From assembly GCF_003112535.1 (NCBI RefSeq), contig NZ_BEWA01000007.1, forward strand, positions 248,001-312,000: a stretch of 64,000 nt of DNA. The letters run 5' to 3'. The translations under genes and the position numbers were made by a program. Below are positions 54,499 through 63,177 of the stretch, one piece after another. How positions within the stretch are numbered: position 1 is the first letter of the stretch; each line of letters starts with the position of its first letter. A model generated the notes under the pieces. The model was not told the origin of the DNA and searched no databases. It saw nothing but the letters and a program-made list of their open reading frames with translations. The DNA comes from Streptomyces rishiriensis (GTDB lineage: Bacteria > Actinomycetota > Actinomycetes > Streptomycetales > Streptomycetaceae).

Positions 54499-55401
54499 TC
54501 AGCCGACCTCGTTGCGGACGGAGGTGTCGAGGTCGGTGGCGGTCAGGCCGAAGGTCTCGGCGGTCTCCGTCGCGTCCATGTGGAACGGCGCGTACCACTG
54601 GTAGTCCATCTCGGCCATCTCGCGGGCGATCGGCACGATCAGCCCGGCCGTACGCGTCACGGAGCGCGGTATCTGGATGAGTTTGATCGGTGGCCGGCCT
54701 GCCGCGACGGCGTAGCGCCGCGCCAGCTCGCGAATGGTGACGGCCGGCGCGGACGGCACGTGCCAGGGTCGGCCCCACGCGCGTTCTTCCGAGGCCAGCG
54801 TGATGAGGGCCTGTGCCATGTCGCCGTTGAAGGTGAAGGTGTGCGGCATGTCCAGGTGGCCGGTGATCCAGGCCGCTTTCCCCTTCTGCAGGGCCGACTT
54901 GATGAGCAGGGAGTAGATGCCGTTGGCGTCCTTGCCGATGTAGTCGGAGCCGCGGACCTCGACGGTGCGGATCCCCCCGGCGAGGGCTTGTTCCCACATG
55001 CGTCTGCGCAGGCGGCCCTTGTGCCCGGTGGCGGCCATGGGGGTGTGTTCGTTCATCCGGCCGCCGGGCTGCGGACCGTAGGCGTAGAGGCTGCCGGTCA
55101 GCGCGAGGACGGCGTCGTTCGCCTTGGCGGCGGTGATGGCCGCCGTCTGCAGGGGCGGCAACAGGCGCTCCCACATCGTGTATGAGGGTGGATTGGCGCA
55201 GTGGTAGATCACTTCCGCGCCGCGGGACAGCTCGGTCAGGCGGGACGGGTCGGACGCGTCCGCGGCGACCCGGTCGACCAGCGGGTGCTCGGGGCCGGTG
55301 CCGCTGCGGGTGACGATCCGGACGCTCTCGCCGCGCTCGGCGAGCAGACGAGCGACGTTGGTACCGATGGAACCGGCACCGATGATGACGTGCTTGGCCA
55401 T
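54499..55401 (-). CDS. NAD-dependent epimerase/dehydratase-like Rossmann protein
   Basis: 300 residues. The N-terminal dinucleotide motif VIIGAGSIGTNVARLL is followed by an atypical extended-SDR body (AYGPQPGGRMNEHTP) and SVRNEVG at the end. A stretch reading LTGSLYAYGP supplies Ser/Tyr positions, but the usual YxxxK pair is not clear, so a non-catalytic or altered NAD(P)-binding role is possible. It is downstream of a Dabb protein gene on the same strand (28 bp gap), and both lie behind a TetR-type operator. Confidence 0.82.
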   Translation of the reverse strand: MAKHVIIGAGSIGTNVARLLAERGESVRIVTRSGTGPEHPLVDRVAADASDPSRLTELSRGAEVIYHCANPPSYTMWERLLPPLQTAAITAAKANDAVLALTGSLYAYGPQPGGRMNEHTPMAATGHKGRLRRRMWEQALAGGIRTVEVRGSDYIGKDANGIYSLLIKSALQKGKAAWITGHLDMPHTFTFNGDMAQALITLASEERAWGRPWHVPSAPAVTIRELARRYAVAAGRPPIKLIQIPRSVTRTAGLIVPIAREMAEMDYQWYAPFHMDATETAETFGLTATDLDTSVRNEVG

Positions 55402-55429
55402 GACGGTTTCTCCTTCTCCGGGGTATCGG

Positions 55430-55834
55430 TCAGTCGTCCACGCCGGAGCCGGTATAGGTGGGTACGTCGGCGAGCATGCCGGCGATCTGCGGGTTGAGCT
55501 CGTTGCGGCGCCGGTGCAGTTCCTGGATCTTGGCGTTCAGGTCGGGGTCGTCGTCGTCACTGACGTCGAAGATCTCCAGCCGTTCGACCAGGTGCAGCCC
55601 GAGGTGGTCGGTCTGGTAGGTGGTCGGGTGCGTCAGGTAGGCGAAGAGCCCGTCGAGATGTTCGACGACGAACACCGCGCCGTACGTGTAGTCGCCGCCG
55701 TGGTCGCGGCCGACGACGAAGGACTTGATGGCGGGGTTCGACCGGCCCTGATTGCGCCAGCTCTCCAGCACCCCTTCGATCTGCTCAGGCGTCGCAGTGG
55801 CCTTCATCGTGACTCTGTTGATGTGGTAAATCAT
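55430..55834 (-). CDS. Dabb (stress-responsive A/B barrel) domain protein
   Basis: 134 residues. A single ferredoxin-like alpha/beta barrel opens MIYHINRVTMKATATPEQIEGVL, and contains a central FVVGRDHGGDYTYGAVFVVEHLDGLFAYLTHP. This is the Dabb pattern, found in stress-induced proteins and some polyketide cyclases. The C-terminal 40 residues are acidic then helical. It is the first gene of an operon with the epimerase-like protein and is divergent from a TetR gene. Confidence 0.85.
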   Translation of the reverse strand: MIYHINRVTMKATATPEQIEGVLESWRNQGRSNPAIKSFVVGRDHGGDYTYGAVFVVEHLDGLFAYLTHPTTYQTDHLGLHLVERLEIFDVSDDDDPDLNAKIQELHRRRNELNPQIAGMLADVPTYTGSGVDD

Positions 55835-55851
55835 GACTTACTACCCGTTCC

Positions 55852-55880
55852 TAACGTCGTTATAATTCCTAACGGCGTTA
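55852..55880. promoter_or_regulatory. Paired TetR-type operators flanking a TATAAT -10
   Basis: TAACGTCGTTA (55852-55862) and TAACGGCGTTA (55870-55880) are two 11-bp dyads with identical 5-bp arms, centred 18 bp apart. A consensus TATAAT lies between them at 55861-55866, reading toward the TetR gene. Binding would block the divergent promoters of both the tetR-type gene and the Dabb operon. Confidence 0.85.
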
Positions 55881-55956
55881 ACTATGACGCGCGTCGCCGG
55901 CGCGGTCAAGACGGTGACTAGTGTTCGAGGACACCATCGAAGCGAAGTGACGGACC

Positions 55957-56574
55957 ATGCCGACCAGCACGAGACGGGCCCGCGAACGGGCGAACACCCG
56001 GGAGCGGATCATCGAGGCCGCGCTGCACGTCCTCGAGACCGAGGGCATCGCGGCCCTGACGATCCGGCGCATCGCCACCGATGTCGAATATTCCGCGCCC
56101 GTCGTCTACCAGCACTTCGCCAACAAGGACGCGCTCGTACTGGAGCTGGTCGCGCACGGTCACCGCCTGATGCTGAGCGAGTTCCGCCAAGCCGCGCAGG
56201 AGCCCGATACGGACCGGCGCATGACGCGCATTGCGTCGCAGTACGTCCGGTTCGCCGGCGAGCACCCCCACCTCTTCCAGATCATGAACGACCCGATGGT
56301 CGACGCGGACGAACGCCGGCGCGTCGCAGAACCGGTCATCGACGTCCTCAAGGAGATGCTCACCTCCTGGTCGGCTGCACACGACGTGGTCCTGGCCGAT
56401 TTCGACCAGGCTTGTGAGATCCTCTGGGGCACGCTGTACGGCATCGCGTCGCTCAGTTACCTCGGCAGCGTCGGCAACGATCGCGCCCGCTGCCTCGCCG
56501 AACAGGCGCTTCGCACGATCCTCCTCGGTTGGCGAACCGAGACGCCGGCCAACGGTCGCCCGGCGAGCAGCTAA
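55957..56574 (+). CDS. TetR/AcrR family regulator
   Basis: 205 residues. The HTH (about 15-65) contains TIRRIATDVEYSAPVVYQHFANKDALVLELV, and the C-terminal half (about 80-195) is a TetR_C_33-like helical ligand domain. It is divergent from the Dabb/epimerase operon with two near-identical dyads in the 122-bp gap, so it almost certainly represses both directions until an inducer binds. The inducer is unknown. Confidence 0.93.
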   Translation: MPTSTRRARERANTRERIIEAALHVLETEGIAALTIRRIATDVEYSAPVVYQHFANKDALVLELVAHGHRLMLSEFRQAAQEPDTDRRMTRIASQYVRFAGEHPHLFQIMNDPMVDADERRRVAEPVIDVLKEMLTSWSAAHDVVLADFDQACEILWGTLYGIASLSYLGSVGNDRARCLAEQALRTILLGWRTETPANGRPASS

Positions 56575-56659
56575 GGGCTCTGACCACTGTGGTTCGCCGG
56601 GTTTAGAGGGAGGACCGGAGTGTTCGTCGAGATCGTCTTCGTGTTCCTGCCTCCGGAGA

Positions 56660-57067
56660 TCAGGCTCGTGCGTCTCGCTGCTGAACTTCCTTGAGGACCC
56701 CGGCCACGGTCGCGAAGTCATGGTCCACGTGGAGGACAGTGTGCCCATGGTGGACAGCTGTCGCACACACCAACAGGTCGATCGCTCCCGCCGCCCGATG
56801 CTGGCCCCTCTGGGTCAGTTTGTACTGGGCGGTGTCGACCCACCGCCAGGCGTTCTTCGGAACCGGAGAGAGCAGACAGAGCGCGTCCAGCTCCTCGGCC
56901 AGTTCATCTCGGTGAGACGGACTGGTCGCCGAGTAGAGGAATTCGGCACGTGTCGGCTCGCAGATGTGGAACACCCCGGCGGCGATGTGTCCCTCCCAGG
57001 GGCGCAGCGCACCTGGGGTACGGAACAGATGCCACAGAGCCGAGGTGTCCACCAGATACGTGATCAC
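56660..57067 (-). CDS. vapC: PIN-domain toxin, VapC family
   Basis: 135 residues. The four acidic residues of a PIN RNase are in place: VDTSALW near residue 7, TRAEFL near 41, GAIDLLVCATA near 96 and HVDHDF near 114. VapC toxins cut tRNA or other RNA when freed from VapB. The start overlaps the antitoxin stop by 4 bp (ATGA), the standard arrangement. It lies immediately left of a tRNA remnant and a Wadjet operon. Confidence 0.92.
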   Translation of the reverse strand: MITYLVDTSALWHLFRTPGALRPWEGHIAAGVFHICEPTRAEFLYSATSPSHRDELAEELDALCLLSPVPKNAWRWVDTAQYKLTQRGQHRAAGAIDLLVCATAVHHGHTVLHVDHDFATVAGVLKEVQQRDARA

Positions 57068-57297
57068 TCGAAGGCCTCGCGCCGCGCACGCTTCTCGGCT
57101 TCACGCGCCGCTGCGGCCTGCTCGAACTCGCCGCGCTCACCTCGCGCGGCCAGCTTCTCCGCGGCCTCAAGCCTCTTGATCCGCGCCACGTAGTCCCGAA
57201 GCGCCGCGTTGACGGTCTCCTTCTTCGTCGTGGCACCCATGAGCCGCATGGCCTCGGCCAGCGCCTCGTCGTCGAGATCAATCTGAGTGACGGACAC
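57064..57297 (-). CDS. vapB: VapB-type antitoxin
   Basis: 77 residues from GTG 57297, chosen because GGAGG lies 8 nt upstream. The N-terminal part (VTQIDLDDEALAEAMRLMG, then KKETVNAALRDYV) is the ribbon-helix-helix DNA-binding domain of VapB-II proteins. The charged Ala/Glu/Arg-rich helix at the C-terminus wraps the toxin. The complex is expected to repress the promoter just upstream, which carries a dyad over its -10. Confidence 0.88.
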   Translation of the reverse strand: MSVTQIDLDDEALAEAMRLMGATTKKETVNAALRDYVARIKRLEAAEKLAARGERGEFEQAAAAREAEKRARREAFE

Positions 57298-57311
57298 CGG
57301 GGACACCTCCA

Positions 57312-57347
57312 GCATACGTAATGTATGCATCCAAGATACATCGCCAA
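57312..57347 (-). promoter_or_regulatory. vapBC promoter and operator
   Basis: Reading leftward: TTGGCG (57347-57342), a 16-bp spacer, then TACATT (57325-57320). GCATAC-N5-GTATGC (57312-57328) overlaps the -10 and start region, as expected for autoregulation by VapBC. The untranslated leader would be only about 15 nt. Confidence 0.7.
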
Positions 57348-57571
57348 CATTGCAGACGACGACCGATCACAAAAGACCGCTCATCAGCAGGGCCTGCTGC
57401 ACCCCGACACAAATCACCCCATGGAGCCCATGATCGGATTGACCGTAATCGGCGTCCCGAATCTGTCCTGCCGATCATGAAAACACGCATGTAGACGCTC
57501 TACGAGCGTCCCTCAACTCGCCGCCCAGCCCGCATAGTCGCCGCTCGGATCGATTCTCCTCGCGTAGCGAG
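57345..57571. other. Intergenic region between vapBC and tRNA remnant
   Basis: About 225 bp without a gene. GATCGG/CCGATC pairs and a small GCAGG/CCTGC dyad are present, and base composition is lower in GC than the flanks. Possibly island-border sequence. Confidence 0.4.
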
Positions 57572-57644
57572 TGGTGGGGCGGGTGGGACTCGAACCCACG
57601 GCTGACGGATTATGAGTCCTTTTCGGATCTTCCGATCCGTCCCC
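57572..57644 (-). tRNA. Degenerate tRNA with CAT anticodon (tRNA 3' half; possible attachment-site scar)
   Basis: The minus strand has a perfect T arm (GTGGG-TTCGAGT-CCCAC), an acceptor 3' strand CCGCCCC, discriminator A, encoded CCA (57574-57572) and an anticodon loop CTCATAA. The 5' half is not a normal tRNA. GGGGACG pairs with the acceptor at only five of seven positions. TCGG-AAGAT-CCGA forms a D-like hairpin, but the loop is 5 nt and lacks the conserved GG. The anticodon stem has one mismatch. Integration of mobile elements into tRNA 3' ends leaves such 3'-half copies. A functional tRNA is unlikely. Confidence 0.6.
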
Positions 57645-57768
57645 GCTCTTGCCTCGATCTTCCTATAGCAGCAGGTCAGAGGCGCTTTGCCGTTCTCTCT
57701 CCGCGTCGGCCTTCCTGATCTTTCCGGGTCCTTCCGTCCCCTGCGGGTCCCCTGGCGGTCCTGGGAGC

Positions 57769-57822
57769 CTCCCCGTGGGGGGAGCCTGGGACACGCGGTG
57801 AGACGGCTACGGCGCCGTAGCC
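57769..57822 (-). terminator. Two hairpins downstream of jetD
   Basis: A perfect 18-bp palindrome GGCTACGGCGCCGTAGCC (57805-57822) lies 8 bp beyond the jetD stop. A second hairpin CTCCCC-loop-GGGGAG (57769-57784) follows. Together they form a likely terminator for the defence operon. Confidence 0.7.
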
Positions 57823-57829
57823 GCCCCGC

Positions 57830-59083
57830 TCACTGGCCGAGATCGGTCAGCAGGTCGTCGAGTACCGTCTCCTCCTCGATGCGCACGCCGAGTTCCGTGA
57901 GGGCAGCGGGCAGGTCCGGATCCCACGCGGCGGTGGTCGGCGTGCCGGTCAGGGGCGGGGCCAGGAGGGTGGCCGCGACGGCGGCACGGTAGTCGGCGGC
58001 CGTGTAGCGCCAGGGGTGCCAGGGGATGCGGCGCAGCAGGGCGGAGGCGATGCGCAGTCCGCCCCAGTCGAAGTCGCCGTGATAGCGCAGCGTGGTTCCC
58101 TGGGCGTGCAGGTGCCGCAGCAGGGTGAGGGCGGCGGCCGAGGGCTGACCCTGGAGGCAGACCAGCGGCGGGCAGGCGGTGCCCAGGGTGTCAGCCGCGA
58201 CGGCCAGGACGGCCGGGTTCTCGCAGACGCGGACGACAGCAGGTGCCGTGCGCGGCGGCTGCCGGGTGAGCTGCCGTAGCGTCAGGACCGCCGGTTCGCC
58301 CTCGCCGGCCGCCCAGTCGAGGGCGGGGGAGCCGTGCAGGCCCAGGGTCAGGACCGTGGCGGACAGGGCGTCCTTGAGGAGTCCGGCAGAGGCCCAGGCC
58401 TCACGGCGCCATTCGGCTCCGCTGCCCTCTGGGAAGCCGGTCAGGGCGCGGGCACCGGACAGGACGAGGGTGGCGAGCGGGGTGCCGTCGTCGAGGGCGT
58501 GGGCGTCGTTGAGGGTGGCGGCGGCGAAAACGGACAGGGAGACGGCCGGGTCTGCGGGCAGCCGGCGCAGGGCCTCGGTCGTGCCGCCCAGAAGGCTCTT
58601 CGCCGCCTGCGGGGTACGGGCGAGCCGGCGTACGAGGCCGTCCGCGCGCAGCCGCTCGGCCCAGCCGGCCAGTTGGGGCCTGTGAGTGTGGATGAGCTCG
58701 TCGAGCGGGGCGTACGCGTCCCGCCAGGCCTGCTCCTCCCGCTCGCGAACGTCGGCGACCCGGGCGACGGGTCCGGTGAGGGCGGTGACGGCGGAGCCCA
58801 GGCCGCCGGGGCTGACGCCGGAGCGGCGCAGGACGGCGTCCACCGTGTCGAGGCGCACGCTGAGCGAGCGTCCGGCGCCGGGGGCACGGCCCAGCAGCCG
58901 TTCTGCGGCGGCGCGCTGCGCGGGGGTGGGGTCGGCCAGGGTGACCGGGCCGGTCAGGGGCTCCTCCCGTGCCATGCGACGGCATACGCGGTCGACCAGC
59001 CAGGCGAGGTCCGGGCCACCGAGCAGCCGGGCCAGGCGGTCGCGGTCGACGGGCGCCGGGGGCCGCCCGTCGTTCACGGCCAC
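57830..59083 (-). CDS. jetD: JetD/EptD-type protein (DUF2399, Toprim-like nuclease subunit)
   Basis: 417 residues. The N-terminal two-thirds are helical and Arg/Ala-rich (TIGR02679-like). The C-terminal DUF2399 domain has a Toprim-like acidic set: Glu near residue 289 in VCENPAVLA and the DxD in HGDFDWGG near 337-341. In Wadjet systems JetD is the subunit that nicks or cleaves plasmid DNA once the SMC complex has extruded it. It overlaps jetC by 10 bp at its start. It is the last gene of the operon. Confidence 0.87.
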   Translation of the reverse strand: MAVNDGRPPAPVDRDRLARLLGGPDLAWLVDRVCRRMAREEPLTGPVTLADPTPAQRAAAERLLGRAPGAGRSLSVRLDTVDAVLRRSGVSPGGLGSAVTALTGPVARVADVREREEQAWRDAYAPLDELIHTHRPQLAGWAERLRADGLVRRLARTPQAAKSLLGGTTEALRRLPADPAVSLSVFAAATLNDAHALDDGTPLATLVLSGARALTGFPEGSGAEWRREAWASAGLLKDALSATVLTLGLHGSPALDWAAGEGEPAVLTLRQLTRQPPRTAPAVVRVCENPAVLAVAADTLGTACPPLVCLQGQPSAAALTLLRHLHAQGTTLRYHGDFDWGGLRIASALLRRIPWHPWRYTAADYRAAVAATLLAPPLTGTPTTAAWDPDLPAALTELGVRIEEETVLDDLLTDLGQ

Positions 59084-62000
59084 AGGGCGTCCTCGCCCTC
59101 AGCGGTGGAGGCGACGGCCTGCGCGGGCAGGGACACGAGCCCATGGCCCGGCTCCGTACCCCGCACCCGTTCGGCTCCGTCCCATTCCCATCGGGTCACC
59201 AGGACCGCCGGGATCTCCTCGACGCGGGAGAGCTGGGCGATGGCGATGCCGGGAACCTGCGGGTAGCAGGCCCATTCGCGTTCGCTGGTCATCACCACGT
59301 CCAGGTCGAAGGCGTGCAGCAGGCCAAGGCACTTGGCGCGGGAGTCGTCGTCGACCCCGGCGAACGCCTCGTCCAGGGTGACCAGGCGCGGGGCGTGCGG
59401 GGCGGCCGTGGCGTAGTGCGAGGAGGCCGCCGCGAACAGCGGCACGCTCACGGCCAGGACCCGTTCGCCACCGGAGGCGGGCCCGGTGGCCGGGACCCAC
59501 TTGCCGTGCTGGTGGCGTTCGATGCCGAACTCGTGCCAGGCGCGGTAGTCGAGGGCCGCGGTGAGGACCTCCAGCCAGCTGCCCGCGGTGTCGTCGGCCT
59601 GCCTGCGGGCGATCTCGGCCTGCAGGAACTCGCCGACCGCGGCCCGGTCCTCGGGCGTCCAGGCGTCGGCGGACTGGCGCAGCCGCTCGCGGGCCTGGGC
59701 GAGGCCGGCCGGAGCCTTGCGCGAAGGGCGCCAGACCAGGCGCAGCCTCATGCCGGTGGAGGTGGGCCGTTCCTCAAGTTCGGCGTTCATGGCCCGCACC
59801 TGGCGCTCGGCGGCGCCGATCAGCTCCTGCAGCGTGCCGGCGACCTCGGTGAGGAGGTGGGTTTCGAGGATCTCGCGTTCGTGCGCGGACAGGATGCGGG
59901 TCAGCTCGGCGACCTCCGCGGCGAGGGCCTCGGCGAGCTCGGGGACGGCCCGCTGACGGCCCTGGTAGACGATCTCGACGACCATGCCCTCCTCGGCCAT
60001 CCGCGCGGAGGCGCTGTGGCCGCCGCGGGAGAGGGCGTCCTGGAGCTTCTTGTACTCCTCGCTGAGCCGCTTCTGCACCCGCTCCCAGGCCCCCTCGGAA
60101 TCATCGGTTCCGGACAGTTCGGCCTCGATGGAGCGGGCGAGGGCGACGGCGGGGGTGGCGGCCCATGGCCCGGCGTAGAGCGGGGGTACGGCTGCCTCGG
60201 GCAGGGCGACGGCGAGCAGCCCGGTGGCTGCGAACCGCTGGAGCGCCGCGATGGCCTCGGCGCGGGCCAAGGTAGCGTCACGGACGTCCACCTCCAGGCG
60301 TTCGATGTGCCCCTGGGCGAGATGGGCGCGCCGGTCGGCGGCCGTGTGGTCCTCGCGGGCCCGCCGCTGGTCGCCCTCGCAGGCGACCAGCGCGTCGGCG
60401 GTCTCGGCGAGGCGCCGCTGAAGTTCCGCGACGGCGGCGCCGACGGTGGAACGCAGGGTGGTGTGGCGTTCGTCTGCTGCGGCGGCGAGACGCGCCGATT
60501 CCTCGGCGCGCAGCGACAGTTCGGCCACCCGAGTGCCGGCCCGCTCGGTCTCGGTATGTTCGTCGGCCAGGGCACGCGCCGCGTCGGTGCGCTCGCTCAG
60601 GGCGGGCCACAGGGCGGCGAGGACGGCACCGTAGTCGGCCAGAGCCTGGCGGACGGCGGCCAGGCCCGCCCGGTCCGCGGGCAGGTTCACCGCCGCCGCG
60701 GTCTCTGCGAGTTCGGTGGCGGCCCCGGCTTCCCGCCGGGACACGGCCGCCAGTTCGGCCGAGCGTTCGTCGCGGCGGGAACGAGCCCGGTGCGCGGCGT
60801 CGGCGGCGGCGGCGGCGAGCGCGTGCGCGTGGCGCAGGGCGGCGTCGTCGGGAAGGGCGGCCAGCTCGGTGTCGAGGGTGCCCCGGCGCCGGTCCACGTC
60901 GGCGCGCTCGGCGTCGAGCCGGTCCATCTCGCCCGCCAGGGCGCCGAGTTCGTCACGCAGGGCGGCGATCCGGGCCCGGCGCGCCTCCTCGCGGGCGCCC
61001 TCGCCGACGTACACGGCCGCCGGTTTCGACCAGCCGCCGGTCAGCGCCCCGATGCGGAAGCGGCCGTCGGCCGCCACCCAGGTGTCACCGGATCCGCCGG
61101 AGCCGAGACCCACGGCCGCCAGCAGCCGGGAGACGGTCTCCTCACCCACCGACAGGGCTCGGGCGTCGCCGTGGTCGACGGCGGGGCGGAGCACGTCGGC
61201 GAGCGTCGGCCCGCTCAGGGGGGCACCCGGCGACAGCAGAACGTCGTGCCCGTCCGCGTGCACGGCGGTGCCGTCCGGGTACACCCAGGCGTCCAACAGA
61301 CCGGAGGCCTCCAACGCGGCCTCCAGGCGCGCCCGTTCACCGGCCGGCACCTGCTCGCGGAAGTCGACCAGCCGCCACAGCGGCGCCCCCGGCGCCTGGT
61401 CGCGGACGCCGGGCGTCCGGGTGTGCGGTGCCGTGGGGCCGCGCTGGCCGCCCGCCTCCAGCTCGGCCAGTTCCCGCTCGGCCTCGGCGGACCGGGCCCG
61501 GAGCCCGGCGAGTTCCTGCCCGAGGGCAGCCGTCCGGTCGGCCAGACGCGCCGCCCGTTCGCGGTGGGCCTGAGCCGCGTGTTCCCGTGCGGGATAAGAG
61601 CCCTGACAGTGCGTCACCCAGTCCTGGAGGCCGTCCAGCAGCCCGGCCGGATCGGCGACGGCCAGCTCCTGGCAGGCGTCCAGATGCGCGCGGACGCGGG
61701 CCACGAGGTCCCGGCCCGCCTCGGCGGCCCGCTCCTCGGCCTCGGCCTGTCGCCCCGCGGTGTGGCCGGCCTCGGTCTCGGCCTCGTCCAGCCGGCGGGC
61801 GGCGGCCCGCCGTTCGGCGGCGGCCTCGTCGGCGCGGGCTGCCAGCTCCTCCACGTGCTCGACGGTGCGGCGCCTGCGCGCCACGGACTCCTCGGCCGTA
61901 CGGCGCAGTTCGCTCTCCGGCACGCCGTCGGTGCGCAGCCCGCCGTCGAGCCGGGCCGCGGCTGCCGCCTCCCGCTCGCGGGTGAGCGTGTCGGCGATCC

Positions 62001-63177
62001 GCTCCTCGGCCGCGTCGAGGCGTCGCCGGGCCGTCTCCAGGCGGCCGAGCGCCCGGGTGTGCGCCTGGGCCGCCTCGTCCCGGTCGGCCTCGGCGCGGGC
62101 CAGCTCCCCGGCGGTGCGGCGGGCATCGGCCGCCGCCTGCTCCAGCTCCCGGGCGCTGCGCATCTCGGGGCCCTCGCGCAGGGCCGCCTCCTGCGCCTTC
62201 AGACGGGTGGCGGTCTCCTCCAGCTCGGCGATCCGCTCAGCGGCAGCGGCCCGGTCCCGCTCGGCCTCCTCCCGCTCGGCACGGGCCTGGGCCAGGTCGC
62301 GGTGCAGCTGCTCGTAGCGGGCGTGCTCGCTGCGGGGCAGCCGGGCCCGGCGCCTTGTCGCGACGCGGGCGTAGCGGCGGTAGTGGTCCAGGAACGCGGA
62401 GGCGGCCCGCTCCGCCTCGGCGGCGGCCCGCAGCTCCTCCTTCTCCTCGTCCAGGGACCGGAACGCCTCGGCCACGTCCGCGACGACCGCCTGGTCCATC
62501 GGCGGCAGCGCCTCGGTCAGCGCCCGGGACAGGGCGGTCTCGTTGGGTCGTTTCGACAGCTGGGGCTGGCGCAGCTGGATCAGCAGGTCGACCAGGGCGG
62601 CGTAGCGCCGCTCGCCGAGGCCGAACAGCGCCTCGTCGACCGCCCTGCGGTACGCGGTGGCCGTGTCGTACACCATGCCGCGTCCGGCGACCGCGTCCGC
62701 GAGCCGGTCCCGGGACAGCGCGGTGCCGGTGGCGTCCAGCAGGCTCAGGTCCTCGCCGACGCGCTGGTCGGTGACGGCGTACCAGTGGCGGGCGACGCCG
62801 CGGCCCGCGACCGCCTTCAGCCCGCAGGCGAGCGTGCGGAAATGGGCCTGCCCGATGTCGGCGTCGACGCGGCCGAACTCGATCCAGGTGTAGCCGAGCC
62901 GCTCGGGGTGCGGGTGCTCCCCGCCCAGCAGCAGGTTCCACTCCATGCGCTTGTTCGGGTCTGCGTCCGGCTCCACACGGCGCGCGGACAGGTCGCCGTC
63001 CAGCAGGAACGGGAGGGTGAGGGCGAGGACCTTGGACTTGCCGGTGCCGTTGTTGCCGCGCAGCAGCAGCCGGCCGTCGCGGAACCAGAACTCCTCGGTG
63101 TCGTAGTAGAAGAGGTCGACCAGGCCGATGCGCAGCGGTCGCCAGCGGCCGGGAGCGGGCTGGGGCAGGGCGGTCAC
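59074..63177 (-). CDS. jetC: JetC/EptC-type SMC-like ATPase (TIGR02680)
   Basis: 1367 residues, the size expected for this family. Walker A GNNGTGKSKV is at 41-50. Very long Ala/Glu/Arg coiled coils occupy about 260-1120, broken by a central hinge-like region near 600-760. The ABC signature (ASGGERVLAVSV) and Walker B (RLVTLDEAFAGVDDDS) are at the C-terminus. It is the MukB/RecN-like motor that extrudes small circular DNA in Wadjet defence. Both ends overlap neighbours: 4 bp with jetB (ATGA) and 10 bp with jetD. Confidence 0.92.
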   Translation of the reverse strand: MTALPQPAPGRWRPLRIGLVDLFYYDTEEFWFRDGRLLLRGNNGTGKSKVLALTLPFLLDGDLSARRVEPDADPNKRMEWNLLLGGEHPHPERLGYTWIEFGRVDADIGQAHFRTLACGLKAVAGRGVARHWYAVTDQRVGEDLSLLDATGTALSRDRLADAVAGRGMVYDTATAYRRAVDEALFGLGERRYAALVDLLIQLRQPQLSKRPNETALSRALTEALPPMDQAVVADVAEAFRSLDEEKEELRAAAEAERAASAFLDHYRRYARVATRRRARLPRSEHARYEQLHRDLAQARAEREEAERDRAAAAERIAELEETATRLKAQEAALREGPEMRSARELEQAAADARRTAGELARAEADRDEAAQAHTRALGRLETARRRLDAAEERIADTLTREREAAAAARLDGGLRTDGVPESELRRTAEESVARRRRTVEHVEELAARADEAAAERRAAARRLDEAETEAGHTAGRQAEAEERAAEAGRDLVARVRAHLDACQELAVADPAGLLDGLQDWVTHCQGSYPAREHAAQAHRERAARLADRTAALGQELAGLRARSAEAERELAELEAGGQRGPTAPHTRTPGVRDQAPGAPLWRLVDFREQVPAGERARLEAALEASGLLDAWVYPDGTAVHADGHDVLLSPGAPLSGPTLADVLRPAVDHGDARALSVGEETVSRLLAAVGLGSGGSGDTWVAADGRFRIGALTGGWSKPAAVYVGEGAREEARRARIAALRDELGALAGEMDRLDAERADVDRRRGTLDTELAALPDDAALRHAHALAAAAADAAHRARSRRDERSAELAAVSRREAGAATELAETAAAVNLPADRAGLAAVRQALADYGAVLAALWPALSERTDAARALADEHTETERAGTRVAELSLRAEESARLAAAADERHTTLRSTVGAAVAELQRRLAETADALVACEGDQRRAREDHTAADRRAHLAQGHIERLEVDVRDATLARAEAIAALQRFAATGLLAVALPEAAVPPLYAGPWAATPAVALARSIEAELSGTDDSEGAWERVQKRLSEEYKKLQDALSRGGHSASARMAEEGMVVEIVYQGRQRAVPELAEALAAEVAELTRILSAHEREILETHLLTEVAGTLQELIGAAERQVRAMNAELEERPTSTGMRLRLVWRPSRKAPAGLAQARERLRQSADAWTPEDRAAVGEFLQAEIARRQADDTAGSWLEVLTAALDYRAWHEFGIERHQHGKWVPATGPASGGERVLAVSVPLFAAASSHYATAAPHAPRLVTLDEAFAGVDDDSRAKCLGLLHAFDLDVVMTSEREWACYPQVPGIAIAQLSRVEEIPAVLVTRWEWDGAERVRGTEPGHGLVSLPAQAVASTAEGEDALWP

